Assembly: GCF_000801105.2 (NCBI RefSeq)
Contig: NC_079516.1
Span: 44,496,908 to 44,560,907, forward strand
Source of the DNA: Raphanus sativus
Taxonomy: Eukaryota > Streptophyta > Magnoliopsida > Brassicales > Brassicaceae
Reading direction: 5' to 3'
DNA length: 64,000 nucleotides
Positions 47,559 through 60,470 of this stretch are shown piece after piece. A model generated the notes under the pieces. The model had not been told where the DNA came from. It did no database searches and worked only from the letters and a program-made list of their open reading frames with translations. How positions within the stretch are numbered: position 1 is the first letter of the stretch; the number at the start of each line of letters is the position of its first letter. A program made the translations under genes and the position numbers.

Positions 47559-49956
47559 TTCGATATTGTGGATTTTTCTACAACGTTTTCATTTGGAGTT
47601 GTAATATATATATATATATATATTTTTTGCTGCATATGCGGTGGTGTAAAGTTTTATGTGATGGACAAAAAAGAATGGGTTATGCGGTTTGGTTTATCTT
47701 TTGTAAACTAATAAAAATCGAAAATACAGTAGAAGATTGCCGTAAATTTTCTGGTTACTGTATGAAATCAGACCTGTATGCATATAGTTGTAGCAGTTAG
47801 ACGTACTTAAGTTATTTTGTAAATGTGTTATCTTTCTTAGGTAAGGCTATGCCGTGAGAAAAAGACAGGCAACATTTATACGATGAAGAAGCTGAAGTAG
47901 TCAGAAATGCTTAGTAGAGGACAAGTGAGTCTTACAACGATCTCAATTTACTCATTATTGTTTTATATGTATGCATACAGATCTGGACTTTTAAGTCTAA
48001 GATACCTTTGGGTTGATCTCCAAAATAGGTTGAATACAGCTCCTAAAATCAATTTAAATTAAATTATTTAAAAACTTATTAAAAAACAAATCAATTCAAA
48101 TTCAAGATTGAATACAACTCCTAAAATTGTAAAATCAGTTTTCTTTTTACAAAGTTACACAAAATTTAATTTAATATCCGCCGGATCAAGGTTCTATTCT
48201 TCTTCTTATATGTATTTCTTTTGAAAACGTCAAATTATTGTTTGCTGGACTCGTTAACTGTCAAGTTGTACCATTGAGTGATATCTACCGTAAATGGCAT
48301 GTAATGGTCAGGTTATGTTTTGACACATGGAAACATATACATACCAATTGTCACCTATGTGTTATCTTCATTACTGTACAGATACAAAATCTATACAAAT
48401 CCGAAATATTCATCTCAATACGTATTACTCAAGATCTTGTAATTTTACTAATATATATTTTTTTGTTTTCTCAGCAATTATGGATCAAATTACCTTAACC
48501 AATGTACCAAAATATATTTATATATACTAAATATTATTTACATTTGGTTATATTTTTCATTGCTTCTTTTAAAAAATCCGAAAGATCTTAAATATAGCAC
48601 TTGTCATCTATAGAAGTACCCAAATCAATTATAGATAGACATCTTCATAATGTGCAGCCCCCCTGAATATATTCAAATAATGTAATGAATAACTTACTTT
48701 ATAAGTTCACTGACTAAAAGGACTTGCAACTCTTGGTAACTAGTATAAATCCCTAGATTAGTTCTCTTCTCTATCAAAACACAACACTTTTGTCATAAGA
48801 ATAAATCTGTAAACAGTAAAAAATCTGCCAGAGAGGCACTACATATCTTTGCGCGGATTCGTATTTGACCTATTTGCCCTTGCCTTTTTTCACCTTCGAA
48901 GGCAAAATGTATTGGTCTACCTCAGGGGTTATACGATGGGTAAATCCGTAATTTCGTGTTTCATCGCCGATCAAAAACACAGCAACGAAAACGAAGCCTT
49001 CGATCTCTCGTCGTCCTCTCATGGCCGTTGCACGAACGTTACTTGATTTCGATTTCCGAGCTCTTGACGGAACGATCTAATCTCCACTTTCTCTGATTCG
49101 AGGTACGGGTGGTTCGGTTTCCTCAGTCTCTGAACTTTAATCCGGATTTTAGGGTTTTATTTCTGGTGAATTACTGTTGATTACGCTGCTTGTTGAAGAT
49201 TTTTTTTTTTTAATTTCAAATTCTTATAATTGATTCAAGTTAGGGTTTGGGACTGTTTTAGTTCGTTGATTCTTGGTTCAATTATTGATTTTTTTAGGGA
49301 GATTTTGTGGTAATTGATGTGTTATTATGTGGAAAAGCATCAATCTTTAGGTTGGATCAGTTTCAAATTTCTACTTAAAGATTGACATTGTGCTAAGTTG
49401 AGGAATCTATTTACTAGACTGTGCAGATTGCTGATTTGGTCAATTAATGTGTTGTTTTTTATTGGTTTTAGTTCTTAACTTGGTATAGATTAGTTATTTT
49501 CAGTAGTTAGGATAAGATGGGGTTTGCCTATTTATCATGGATATGAGCATGACTCTTGCAGTTTCTGGCTTTAACTTCTTAAATGAATATATGCTTAGGA
49601 AAGCTTAACGTATGCAATGACTGTTTGACGAAATCAAATCTATCTGAAACTACATATAGATTCTGCCTGTGTTTGTATTTAGGGCCTAGATATTCGAGTT
49701 GTTTTTTCTACTTATGGCCTTTTGGAGAGTTAGACTGTGGTATGTTTGTCTTTCAAGTAACGATACATATACCATTCTCATGGCAAAGGCTTGTGGCGTT
49801 TACTGATGTTAATGTTCCATTTGTCACATTGCAGGTGCACACTAAATACATTATCTGAGAGCTTAATAATTGGCATTTATATGCTACGGCTTATCATACG
49901 CAACCGTGCATTTAGTGTTTATAAATAAAACATAAAGACTTTCAAGGGCTGAGGGG
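47559..49956. other. Between the U-box kinase and the ADA3-like gene
   Basis: Contains the kinase 3' region with a TA run (47600-47622), a rearranged repeat shared with kinase intron 8 (47734-47805), the NDR kinase relic (47841-47924), AT-rich DNA, and the 5' untranslated region of the ADA3-like gene: a leader exon ending near 49102 and an intron 49103-49834. Confidence 0.6.
47841..47924 (+). pseudogene. NDR-type AGC kinase single-exon relic, At2g19400 position
   Basis: One 84-base block with an intact acceptor (CTTTCTTAG) and donor (GTGAGT) encodes VRLCREKKTGNIYTMKKLK, a stop (TAG, 47898-47900), then SEMLSRGQ. This is the kinase subdomain II region of plant NDR kinases (VRLCREK..GNIYAMKKLKKSEML), including the VAIK-type lysine. 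The stop replaces a lysine codon. No other exon was recognised. Arabidopsis has an NDR kinase exactly between At2g19410 and At2g19390, so this is a fractionation remnant. Confidence 0.78.
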
Positions 49957-52900
49957 ATGTCAGCACCTGGGAAGTTTGATTATCCTTCCGCTGCGCTAGA
50001 TAGGCCTCCATACAGATCAAACTTTGCTGCACAGATGGAAAGATCAAGTAGCTTTCGCGAGTCCATGGAACATCCTGTCCCATCTCATCCAAACATGTTG
50101 AGGGGCACTTCACCAATAGCACAAACCGATGTAACAAATTTCTTTCAGTGTTTGCGTTTTGATCCTAAGGTGGTTGCCGCGGATCACAAGTCTATTCGTC
50201 AAGGTGACTTCAAGCGGCATGTTAATGTTGCTCTTGGAGTACAAGGAGATGAGTCTCCTAGTGTAGCTCTGAAAGGGAAGTCAGTTCCATCTCCTATACC
50301 AGAAGAGATCAAAAGACTAAAGACTGGTTTGCGCGAAAATAATGTGAAGGCCAGGTAGTTCAACTACCACAAGTTAGTTATGTTTGAAGTACTCTTTTGT
50401 CTCATTTACCCTTTTGATCACAGGGAGCGCGTAAAAATTTTCAACGAAGCTTCTTCAGTATTTAACAAGTTTTTCCCAAGTGTGCCTACAAAGAAGAGGT
50501 CTCGACCAGGAGGGTATTCTGGTGAGCGCTCAGGTGAACGCTTGGTATCAGGATCAGGTCTTGGTAAAATGGGCATTCAAGGTCAGTCCCTGTCTGGTAC
50601 TTTTGAGCTTGACCCGCAGAAATTGGATGAACGGCCTAGAACTGGCGTTCCAAATAAGCGAACACGTACTTCCGTGGTAATTCCTGACTCTTTTTTTTTG
50701 ACAAAACTTCCTTTAGTGAATGTCTTGGTTCATACTTGAACAAGTCAGCGTCATACGCTATACTGCACTTTTGTGTCCGGATTTTTATTGCATGCTTCTG
50801 GTTACTGGTAAGGTGGATTGTTTGAACAAGTTATTGGTGAAAAATGGGCACTGGTCACCAACTGTAGTTTTGGATAAAGTATAGAAACTTCGTTACTTGA
50901 AGCAATTTGCTACCAAAAGTAGTCATTTTCATTTATGTCGAATTGCATGAAAATTTAAGTGGTAGATAAAGGAATGTTATATAATAGCAGTTGTCTTTCT
51001 TATATTCATTATTAGTTCTGTTATGACCTAAAAATATTTGATACGATACAACTTTTTAAAAATTTGATAGAAGTGTGTAAAAATTTGCATTTGATGCTAT
51101 TTTCTAAATTTAGGTGTTTATAACAAGTCCGTCATAATTGCTTCTGAAAAACCTTTAATCTCTTTATTTTGTGGTGCAGATGGATGTCCGAGGCAATTCT
51201 ATTGTTCGACAGTCAGCTGTTGTGGACAAAGATAAGGAAATAATGGGGCTGGCAAATCATAATGCAGTTCAGGGTGAAGATCGAACTTCAGCTGGTATTG
51301 ATGGTTGGGAAAAGTCGAAGATGAAGAAAAAACGCTCCTGTATTAAAACGGACTTTCATCCTAACCTGGCTTCAAGTAAAGTGGTTGATGGTTATCGAGA
51401 TTTGAGGCAGGGCACACAACAGAAGTCAATGGGTGACTCCCGGACGAGAGTGAATGGTGACTCGAACATGTTAAGGTATGGCCTGCTGTGTACGATAGCT
51501 TTTTGGTGCAGTTTTAAGATACATCGCCCAATGCTGATATTTACTATCCTCTTTTGTTGATTGTTGCCATGTTCTTAGAGGTATGTTCTCAGAGTTACTT
51601 TGGTTAGATGTACTTAGCTAGCATACGTTATTTATCAGGAAAATAAGCATAAGTGCTAACGTCATGAACTTCTAGTAATTGCTTTTTAATCTCTCTTTAG
51701 CTGCATGATTCTATCTGAAACTATGTACTGGATTGCTTAGAAATGACCTTGATTCAGATGATTATCTAATCTATTGAAGCGGGGCAGATTATGGTTTAAA
51801 TTATGCTGGGATCCGTCCACTTGATCTAGTTGATAATTTTGTTGTGTGTTTACTTCTTTATTTTCTCACCTCCTGTCGAGCAGCTGGATTCTTTTTACTT
51901 TAATGGTTATTCTATATGTTAAAGTCTCCTGTTTTATATTTGTGTAGGCAAGCAGCTGCTAATGGAACTTCTGGATATGGTAGATCTGATAACCTTGCTC
52001 AGCAGACGAGCTTGGCTGGGCATTCCCCACGGTCAGGGCTCGATTCTGATCATAATTCTTTGTACATTGAGAAGAGAGAACGCTCCTTTGGTCCAGATAA
52101 GGAAAGGGTGAATCAAAGGGCTGTCAACAAGTACGTGTTATACCCGTAATCACACATCTTAAATCTTTTTTTTTATCAATCACCCTCACCTTGATTATAA
52201 GATTTCAGTTTACCATGTCATCTTCTTAATGTTTTAGCCACTGTTTTTTCTGATCATTTTTCTATGTACTTATTACTTTGTTGTGTTCTTTGAAGGTCCA
52301 ATATTCACGATGAATTCAATTCCTCAAGTCTGGTTTCAAACACAAAACCAAATGCTTCAGTTCGTGGACCTAGATCGGGATCAGGGTTACCTCCGAAACT
52401 GTCTCCAAGACTCCACAACACTCCATCCCCAAGTGACTGGGATATCTCTGGCTGTGCAAATAAGCCTCCACAATTGTCAACCCAGCTTACACATCGGAAG
52501 CGCATGACATCTAATCGGTCGTCGTCACCACCTGTCACTCAATGGGCCAGTCAAAGACCACAAAAGATATCCCGTACAGCAAGAAGGACGAATTTAATAC
52601 CGATTGTTTCTAATAAGGATGAAGCCTACTCAGATAGTATTTCAGATGGTGGCTGTAGTGAAAATGGGTTTGGATTTCATAAACGCTCGCCAGCTGCTTC
52701 TCCTCAATTGAGACTGAAAGGTGAAAACAGTTTCTCCACAGCAGCTTTGTCAGAAAGTGAAGAATCTGGGCCCCCTGAGATCAAGTCTAAAGACAAAGGG
52801 AAACAGTCTGATGAGGTTGATTGGAAAGCTGCACAGAATATTCCGAAAGCGTCTATCCCTGCTTTACAATCAAGAAAAGGTAGCAAGCCTGCTTCTGGTG

Positions 52901-55900
52901 AAGAGACTGGGGATGGTGTAAGAAGGCAAGGAAGGACGGGCCGTGGCTTTTCTTCCACAAGGTCTCCTAACCTAATGGGAGTTGAGAAACTTAAGAATGT
53001 TGGAACAGCGAAACAGCTTCGCAGTGCAAGAACTATCTTGGACAAGAGTGAAAGGTAGGGGCCATTCTTATTTTACACGTAGCATCTAATTTTCTTTCTT
53101 ATGTGTTTGAAGTTTTTTTTGTACTCCGTGGTGTTTATCTCATAAAATTTCTTCGTGAATTCGTTGCAGTAAATTGGGTCGTCCACCCACTAGGAAACTG
53201 TCTGGTCGCAAGACTTTCGAGCGTCAGAGAGCTTCACCACTAGATTTTCAAGGTAAAAATAAGTTCAGTCTAAAAATAATTTACTCTTTTTGTCTGGATT
53301 TATATTGTTTTGTTCCTTTATTTACGGATTTATTACGTTTCTTAGCCGGTTCAGATGATGGTCATGAGGAGTTACAAGCGGCTGTTAAATCAGCAGTAAA
53401 TTTTGGTAGGATACTGTTTCCTCATTGATTTTTAAGTTGTATAAACGTTTGTTTCTAGACTGAATTGTCTTGTCATTGATGCAGCTCAGAACTTTCCCAA
53501 CTCTTTCTGGAAGCAAATGGAGCAATACTTTTGCTTTATATCCGATGATCATATCAATTTCATGAAACATCAGGTGAGAGCTTTTGCTTTGTTCTCAGAT
53601 CTCATGGTTAAGGATTTGACAGATATATCTTTATTGGGTATTAACTATTCATAAGGGAACTAGGGTTTGGATTTATATTTAGAAATGAGTAGTAATAATT
53701 GCACCATGTGTCGCTCCCTACATATTTAGCTACACCTCACTAATGTAAAGGTTGAGGAAACGATAAAATTCCAAATAAGTAGTGTCTGTTAGATTTGTTA
53801 AAAATAGGTGATTTGATAGATATCAATATTTATTGCATTACAGAAGCTAATTGGAGCTCCAAGCATGTTATTCAACACATTTTAGATAGTCAATAATGTA
53901 CTGCATTTTCCCGATTTTCAGGCAGAACTCTTCTCCATGGGTCCCTCACCCGTGCTGACATCCGCTGACTTTGATAGCCGTGATTTATATCCCGAGGAAC
54001 TTGCAACTAGCAGGGTGGATTCCAAGGCTTCTCCACTTTACCATAGATTGCTATCAGCTTTGATTTCTGAGGACTCGATGAGTATAAACGAGGATCTACA
54101 TGTTGATGGATTTGGGCCCATGCATGATCTTGATGAAGACTCAGAATACAGTGGTCTGAATGAGAATGGATTTAGAAACAATGGTGACTATGAATCAGAA
54201 GATGGTGGGTCTGCAATTCTGTTGAATGGTTTTAATAACTCGGCCTACCACTGCAATGGCAAATTTCTAGATCATTCACCAATTGACTTCTCAGACATTC
54301 CGTATGATAAATTGGGGCTAGATGAAAAGATTTATCTGGAAGCTCAGTCTATTGGAATATCCTTAGAACCAATGGTATACAGTCTAGCACCCTCTTAGTT
54401 ATTGAGAAACTTGCAACTGCTATCTACTTTTTTCTTGCTGAAGTTTCTTGTGTGTTTCTTACAGCCTAGTATCTCAAACGTGGAGGATGAAGGAATCGTT
54501 GACGAGATTAAAAAGTTGGAGGAGGCCATCTGCAAGGAGGTCTCTTTCTCATCAAAGATTTGATTTATCGTCTCCCTTACGGGTTATTATGTAGTTTTAG
54601 GTGGATTCTGATGTTTCTTAAGCAACACTTGTTAAAGGACAAAAAGCAATATTTGCATATCCCATGTTTTCTCCACAGAAAAAAAACATCTTGTGATCGT
54701 CTCCATGTTATCTTTTCAGGGTTCTAAGAAGAAAGAGATGGTGGATAGGCTACTAAAACATGCCACAGAGATGAAAGAAATTCAAGAGAGGTATGAATTT
54801 TCGCTTACTAGGTTTTTTTTTGTGGATTTGGATTATGATCTGACGGTTTTGATCTGTACTTCTTTCCTTTACATAGGGAGTTAGATCAGCTTGGTTATGA
54901 TAAACTCATCGAGATGGCATATGAGAAAAGCAAGGTAAAACTGACTGTCCCTCTCATATTCATATTCACTCATCTGCTTTAACTCCAAGGTTCTTGGTTG
55001 GTAACTCGTTTCTTTTACAGGCAAGTCGGCGTCACCACACCGTTGTTGGAAAGAATTCAACTAACAAGATATCAAGGCAGGCTGCATCGGCTTTTGTTAA
55101 AAGGACCCTTGAACGATGTCGTCAATACGAAGAGACGGGCAAAAGCTGCTTCAGTGAGCCTGAAATTAAGGATATGTTCATTGCCAGGTTGTCAGCAGCT
55201 GAAGATACTCTTGCGGACAAGGAGGATAATCCGTCGACTTCAAGTACGTTCTATTTCCTAAAATAAATAATATATATAATGAAAATCTCTTTTAAATATA
55301 TATCCGCTCTGCTAATGTGTATCCCTATGCCTTTTTCCCTGACAGCACCCGTTGGCTCACAGCCAAGCCCTTCGTTGGCAGGCATTGGGCAGAACTTGGA
55401 GAACTATGCTAATTGTTCTAGTGCACCACCATCTGGAAATGCTGCTATACTAGAGCAAACGACAAGAAGAGAAGATACATCATGGTCCAATAGGGTCAAG
55501 AAGAGAGAGTTGCTGCTAGATGATGTTGGTTTTGGGACACATCTCTCAAGTAGCACCAAGGGAAAGAGAAGTGAGAGGGACAGAGATGGGAAAGGGCAGG
55601 CTTCATCTAGAAGCGGGACCAATAAGATAGGCCGGCCTTCCCTGTCCAACGTTAATGGTGAACGAAAACCAAAGCAGAAAACAAATCACATATCTTCTTC
55701 TTCAGTTAGGACCACCCCGGAGCTACCCAACGCTCCATTACCCGAAGCAAACAGCGGGCATGATAATTTGGAGGAGGATACAGAGCCCATATTGGACTTC
55801 TCTCAGCTACAAATACCAGATAACTTAGGAGGTCCGGAGTTTGATGGGCAACCAGGTGACATTAGCTCCTGGTTTAACATGGATGATGACGAAGATTTCG

Positions 55901-55959
55901 ATATAATGGAGCTTGGAGTACCAATGGATGATCTCTCAGGGCTGAATATAAAGTTATGA
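49957..55959 (+). CDS. Large nuclear protein with ADA3-like C-terminus (At2g19390-like)
   Basis: Fourteen coding exons give 1204 aa: 49957-50354, 50424-50676, 51180-51475, 51948-52130, 52296-53054, 53170-53252, 53346-53405, 53485-53573, 53922-54374, 54465-54539, 54720-54790, 54877-54934, 55021-55243, 55346-55959. The first two thirds are serine/lysine/arginine-rich and low complexity with NLS-like KKRSRPGG and KMKKKRS. A globular part (NFPNSFWKQMEQYFCFISDD) precedes a helical region, DEIKKLEEAICKEGSKKKEM to ELDQLGYDKLIEMAYEKS, which resembles ADA3 of the SAGA acetyltransferase module. From memory, the Arabidopsis paralogue At4g29790 has been listed as ADA3; a role in histone acetylation is thus inference. 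The tail is acidic (FNMDDDEDFDIMELG), possibly activating. An intron in the 5' leader precedes the ATG. Confidence 0.87.
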
Positions 55960-56918
55960 GGGTTACCTATCCCTCTTATCTATATATGTATAGTCTTGGT
56001 TGGTTATACTAGTTAACAACAAAAGAAAGGGATTACAGACAGGTAAAAGAAAAAAGTTTTGCTTCCTTGAAGGCTGGGGAATGGGTTTATTGGGGATTAT
56101 TGTTAGCTCCAGAAAAATTAGGTCATATATAGATTCTTTACTTCCTCATCTTCTTCTTAGGGTTCTATGCTCTGATTTTCTCGGGTGAAACTCTTTACTC
56201 TCTTGATGGATGATTGTAGTTAAGCTTCCGGCTGTAAAAAGCTTTTGTTGGGAAGAGTGATGTTGTAACGATATATACAAATATAAATGGAGTCTTCTTC
56301 TTTGATCTTTGTTTTTTTTTTTTTTCTAGTTTTCATAACCTCAGAACCCATTACCTTCTCTGTATATAGATTATTATATGCTCAATAAAACTCAGTTTCT
56401 CCTTCCATTTAAAGGTTACTGTGTATGCTCTTTAGTTTTTACCATCATTTGTGTATGTAAAGGTTATTTGAGCTCCTATGACTAAGATAGATCATCATCC
56501 TTATACACACGCACATTCTCGTAGCGTATGGGCCTGATGTTAAACTGGAACATATTCTAACACACTCGGAAGAGAATCACCTGGGCCATTGACCACTGTT
56601 TATAAGACATCAGGCGAAAGAAGATCACAGATGTAATGTAAAATGACGACGAGAAGCCCATAGTAATGCCGGGAAAGAATGCACATAACAGTGATATTAG
56701 AGCAATAGAGCTGCCATCACTAATGAGCATTGATTTTTTTTTGTTTCCGCCACGGTCCAATGGAACCCGACGCAAAAAACATGAATGCCCATGTCTAAGT
56801 TTGCTGGTGAAACTTGGGCATCCGTTTGAAGTCAGAAGTGTTCATTAAGATAAGAGTCTTAAAAGCATTCAAAATTGATACTTAATGTCTCATATGAATG
56901 TAATATTTAGGAGTTGGA
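55960..56918. other. Convergent 3' regions, ADA3-like and sugar transporter genes
   Basis: 3' untranslated sequence of two converging genes with AATAAA-like signals near 56380. No gene seen. This is where colinearity with the Arabidopsis At2g19 segment ends. Confidence 0.5.
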
Positions 56919-59691
56919 CTATGGATTGACCACAGCTTGTATCTGCTCCAATGTCTTCCCTTTGGTTTCAGGCACCACGGCAATGACAAAGACAATGGCC
57001 AGCGCGTTGATCACCGCATAAATAATGAAAGTTCCTGCACCATTTTTCCCCCGTTTTCAATGATTGCCTGGGGGAATGTTCAGACAAAAAGTGAAGGATA
57101 TAATATAGTTTTACCATAAGAGCTCCAAGACATAAGGAAGTTGAAAGTGTAAGAAACGGCCCATGCTCCAAACCAGTTCACCAGCGTAGCCATGCCTCCT
57201 GCTACTCCTTTAATATTTATAGGAAATATCTGCAAAGTTCTTGTTTGGTAAGTAAGACGATATAAGATCCTTCCCAAGTAGTTTTCTTGCTACGAATGTG
57301 ATCATTTGTATTTACCTCAGACATGACAACCCACGGCATTGCTCCCATTCCAGCTGAGAACGATGCTATGTACACCTGCTCTCACCAATATATTGATATG
57401 CACAATCTTTTTTGGGTTGGTGAAATCACTTGAAAGTAAAATTACTTACCATTATACCAACAACAGCCAGGACAGGGACTGCTTTCTGTGCCATGTCGTG
57501 AACCTTGAGATAGAAGGAGACCGCTGTGATCAAACAGCCTATCACTAACCCTGTTGCAGAAACCTACCACCAGAACACCTTCGAGTTAGTTATAAACTTA
57601 TAATCCTATTCCCTGTCTAACTCTTTTGAGGACTTTTTTTTTTGTTTTTTTGTTTACCAGTAGCAATGGCTTTCTTCCGGCTTTGTCAACTATAGGTGCA
57701 TTAAGCGCAGTGATTACAACCTGGTTATGAACAAACCAGCAGAGAGATTAAGACTATAATCATTCTATAACATTGAATTGTTCTCGTTACATAAATAAGA
57801 TGGAACCTGAAGAACAGCATATATTATCATCCCAAGTCTTGGTGGGAAACCTGACACACAAAGATAGCAGATTAAATACAAAGTGAAGGTGTATAGTTTC
57901 TAATTTAAGACTCTTATGTTAAAGAACCTGCTTGCTCAAATATAGAGCTTGTGTAGAAACAGATCCCGTTGATTCCTCCAAACTGCTGAAACACCATCAA
58001 CCCGAATGCTATCTGCTCCGACAATCAAACATGCAAACTGGTCACACATGCAACGTGACAGAAAAAAAAAATTAAAGATATGATTTGGGTAGGTTATTCT
58101 GTTACAAGAACAGAGCGTATGTATCTCCTCTGAAACAAATCCAACGCCTTGGCTTTTGGAAGCCTTTCCAGAGTTTCGATATAATCCTGTCAAGGAATGG
58201 TAGGAGAGATATGTTTTTAAGACCAAGAGATGCTTTCTTGGTTCACAAGAAAACAAATGCAAGATTTAAAAAAACCTGAATCTCAGCTGCCTCCTCCGAT
58301 ATATTAGCTTTCTTCCCACGGAGCTTCCTCAGTGCAGCTTCAAACTCTGTATCACGGCCCATCTTTGCCTACAAGCATATGGTATCATCCATTAAATTAC
58401 CAAGAAAGTGATACATTAGCTTCCATGGTGGTGATTTTTTTCTGATCTTACCAGCCATCTTGGAGACTCAGGGATACAAAAGAGGCCAAGAATGGAGACA
58501 GCACATGGGATGAGTCCTGAAGACATACAAGGTACCATCTCGGTTTAACAAATGATTCTCGATTCAATATTTAGACTAGATAGATTCCTAACCTATTAGT
58601 GCTAGGACTCTCCATGTCACCATTGTGCCTATAATGAAGGAAACTGACACTCCAGTGCAGATCAGAATCTGTGGCACAAGAGGTAAACATCCATTTCAGA
58701 ATTCACCTAACACAGAGTCTTCATGGGTTGCTCTTTTTACCTGATTTAGTGTGGTTAGAGCCCCTCGGAACGTTTTAGGTGCAATTTCTGCTATAAAGAT
58801 TGGTACCTATCATCAACATTATCATACAAAAAAGTGTTACTCTGTATACATGGATTGTGGAGTCAATAAATTAACTCTGATGGGCTCACCACGTAGGAGA
58901 ATGCTCCCATTCCATAACCCGTTGCCAGTCTTCCAAGATCCAGAGCCATTACTCCCTTTGATTATGACACCATTTAACAGAAAAAAAGAGAGAGAGAGAT
59001 ATATATATACATTATGCAAAGTTTTGAGACCAGCACAGGCATTTCGGTTTAGGGTCTTGAGTAAGACCTTGGCAAAGAAGATTCCTAGCCAACCGACGAC
59101 ACAAAAGGCAGAAGAAACTCTCATAGCCTGGATACAACAAATCCACAAGTAGTAGTAGTAGTAAGTAGTCATATATAGTCTCACAAAGCCAACTTTGATG
59201 GAATCTTTCAGTTATTTTTTCCTGACCCCTTTTCTTCCAATTAAATCAGCTATAGGCCCACTTGTGATAGCACCAATCATTGCACCAAAAGTAAGCAAAG
59301 AACCAAAGAGTGAAAACTGCAGAATCCAAGGTAGCGTGGTTAAGCAAAACTTCAATGGCAATGGATGATGATTCAGTTAAATTTTTTTTTATAACCTCAG
59401 CTATAGTCAGAGAAAGATCATTCCTGATTGCAGCCTGAGCAGGTGAGGAGTATCCCGCCTGCATCAAAACCCATTTTCAATAAAAAAAAAAAAATCAATG
59501 GCATAACAAAGTTTGGTGAGTTTCCATGGATATGTAAATTCCCTTACACAAGAACCAAAAGCAAAAGAACCACAAACTGCAACAAAAGTGCTAAGATAAA
59601 CCATCCACGGCTGCTCCTGTTTCGATTCAGCCATATCCTTTTCCACCAATGGTTCCCTGACTTCTTTGCTGTCATCACTTGCGTTTGACAT
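56919..59691 (-). CDS. ERD6-like sugar transporter (At2g48020-like)
   Basis: Monosaccharide/H+ symporter of the major facilitator superfamily; ERD6-like members are mainly tonoplast exporters. Seventeen exons give 466 aa, first 59548-59691 and last 56919-57034, the others at 59396-59458, 59227-59316, 59068-59127, 58890-58955, 58741-58806, 58593-58668, 58452-58516, 58276-58368, 58106-58186, 57928-58012, 57807-57850, 57658-57720, 57450-57563, 57316-57375, 57115-57229. Signatures: N-terminal [12 protein letters not shown] (near the family's dileucine sorting region), first membrane span [16 protein letters not shown], loop IADLIGRKG (RXGRR-type), PESPRWL after span 6, [17 protein letters not shown] in span 7, [10 protein letters not shown], and [15 protein letters not shown] at the end. 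All introns GT-AG; no lesions. Head-to-head with the TT9 gene. Confidence 0.93.
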
Positions 59692-60430
59692 CTTCTTGAT
59701 TATTATTATATATATGTCTTCCTTCTGGGCTTTTTCGTCTCCACAACTTACCTCAAAACTGCAAAGAGACGACCCCTGAAGCAAGAGTTGAGTAAAAAGG
59801 CAGAAGAAATGTACAAAGGAGCAAACTGGAAAAGCAGAGGACGAGAATAATGAAAATTGATAACTTCTTATAGCTGATTGTGACGTTTTAGGCAAGAAAG
59901 CTTTGTGGGGGTTTATTACCAAAGAGATGAAAGCTCTGTTTTATGTCTTTTTGGCATTATATTTAGGGGTGCAGATTAGTTTCCTCTATAGCCAATTACA
60001 ACGTTGAGCTAGTTGATAAGGGGATGAAACCAACCAAATTGAGGTAAATATAAAACGAATATTCTGTATAAAAACATCATCCCTATGCTTTTTGGTAAAC
60101 TTACTTACAACAAGTTGTATAAATAAAATTGGACACGGCAAATGGAGTCACAAACATGCTAGTGGCAGTCTTGACGCCGATGTGATAGAGACAGACACGT
60201 GATGTATTTGGACTCTTGTCAAGAACATGATCTCAGTTTCTTGACTTCCTTTGAATCCATCCAAGAAGCCAATATAAATCTATCTTTTCCGGTTGTCGGG
60301 ATCTGTTGCGTTTAACATCATAGTTCATCGCTGACTACTTGATTGTTCAGAATAGATTTACGATATTCTTTAAAACATCTGTATAGTGTATATTATTATT
60401 TTTTCGGCAAAGATATAATTTCATAACCTA

Positions 60431-60470
60431 AACGAGTTTACAAAAAAAAAAAAAAAACGAGTTTACAAAA
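60431..60470 (+). repeat. Poly-A micro-insertion with 15-bp direct repeats
   Basis: AACGAGTTTACAAAA at 60431-60445 and 60456-60470, separated only by A. This is the barest case of the class: nothing but a tail between perfect repeats. Confidence 0.6.
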
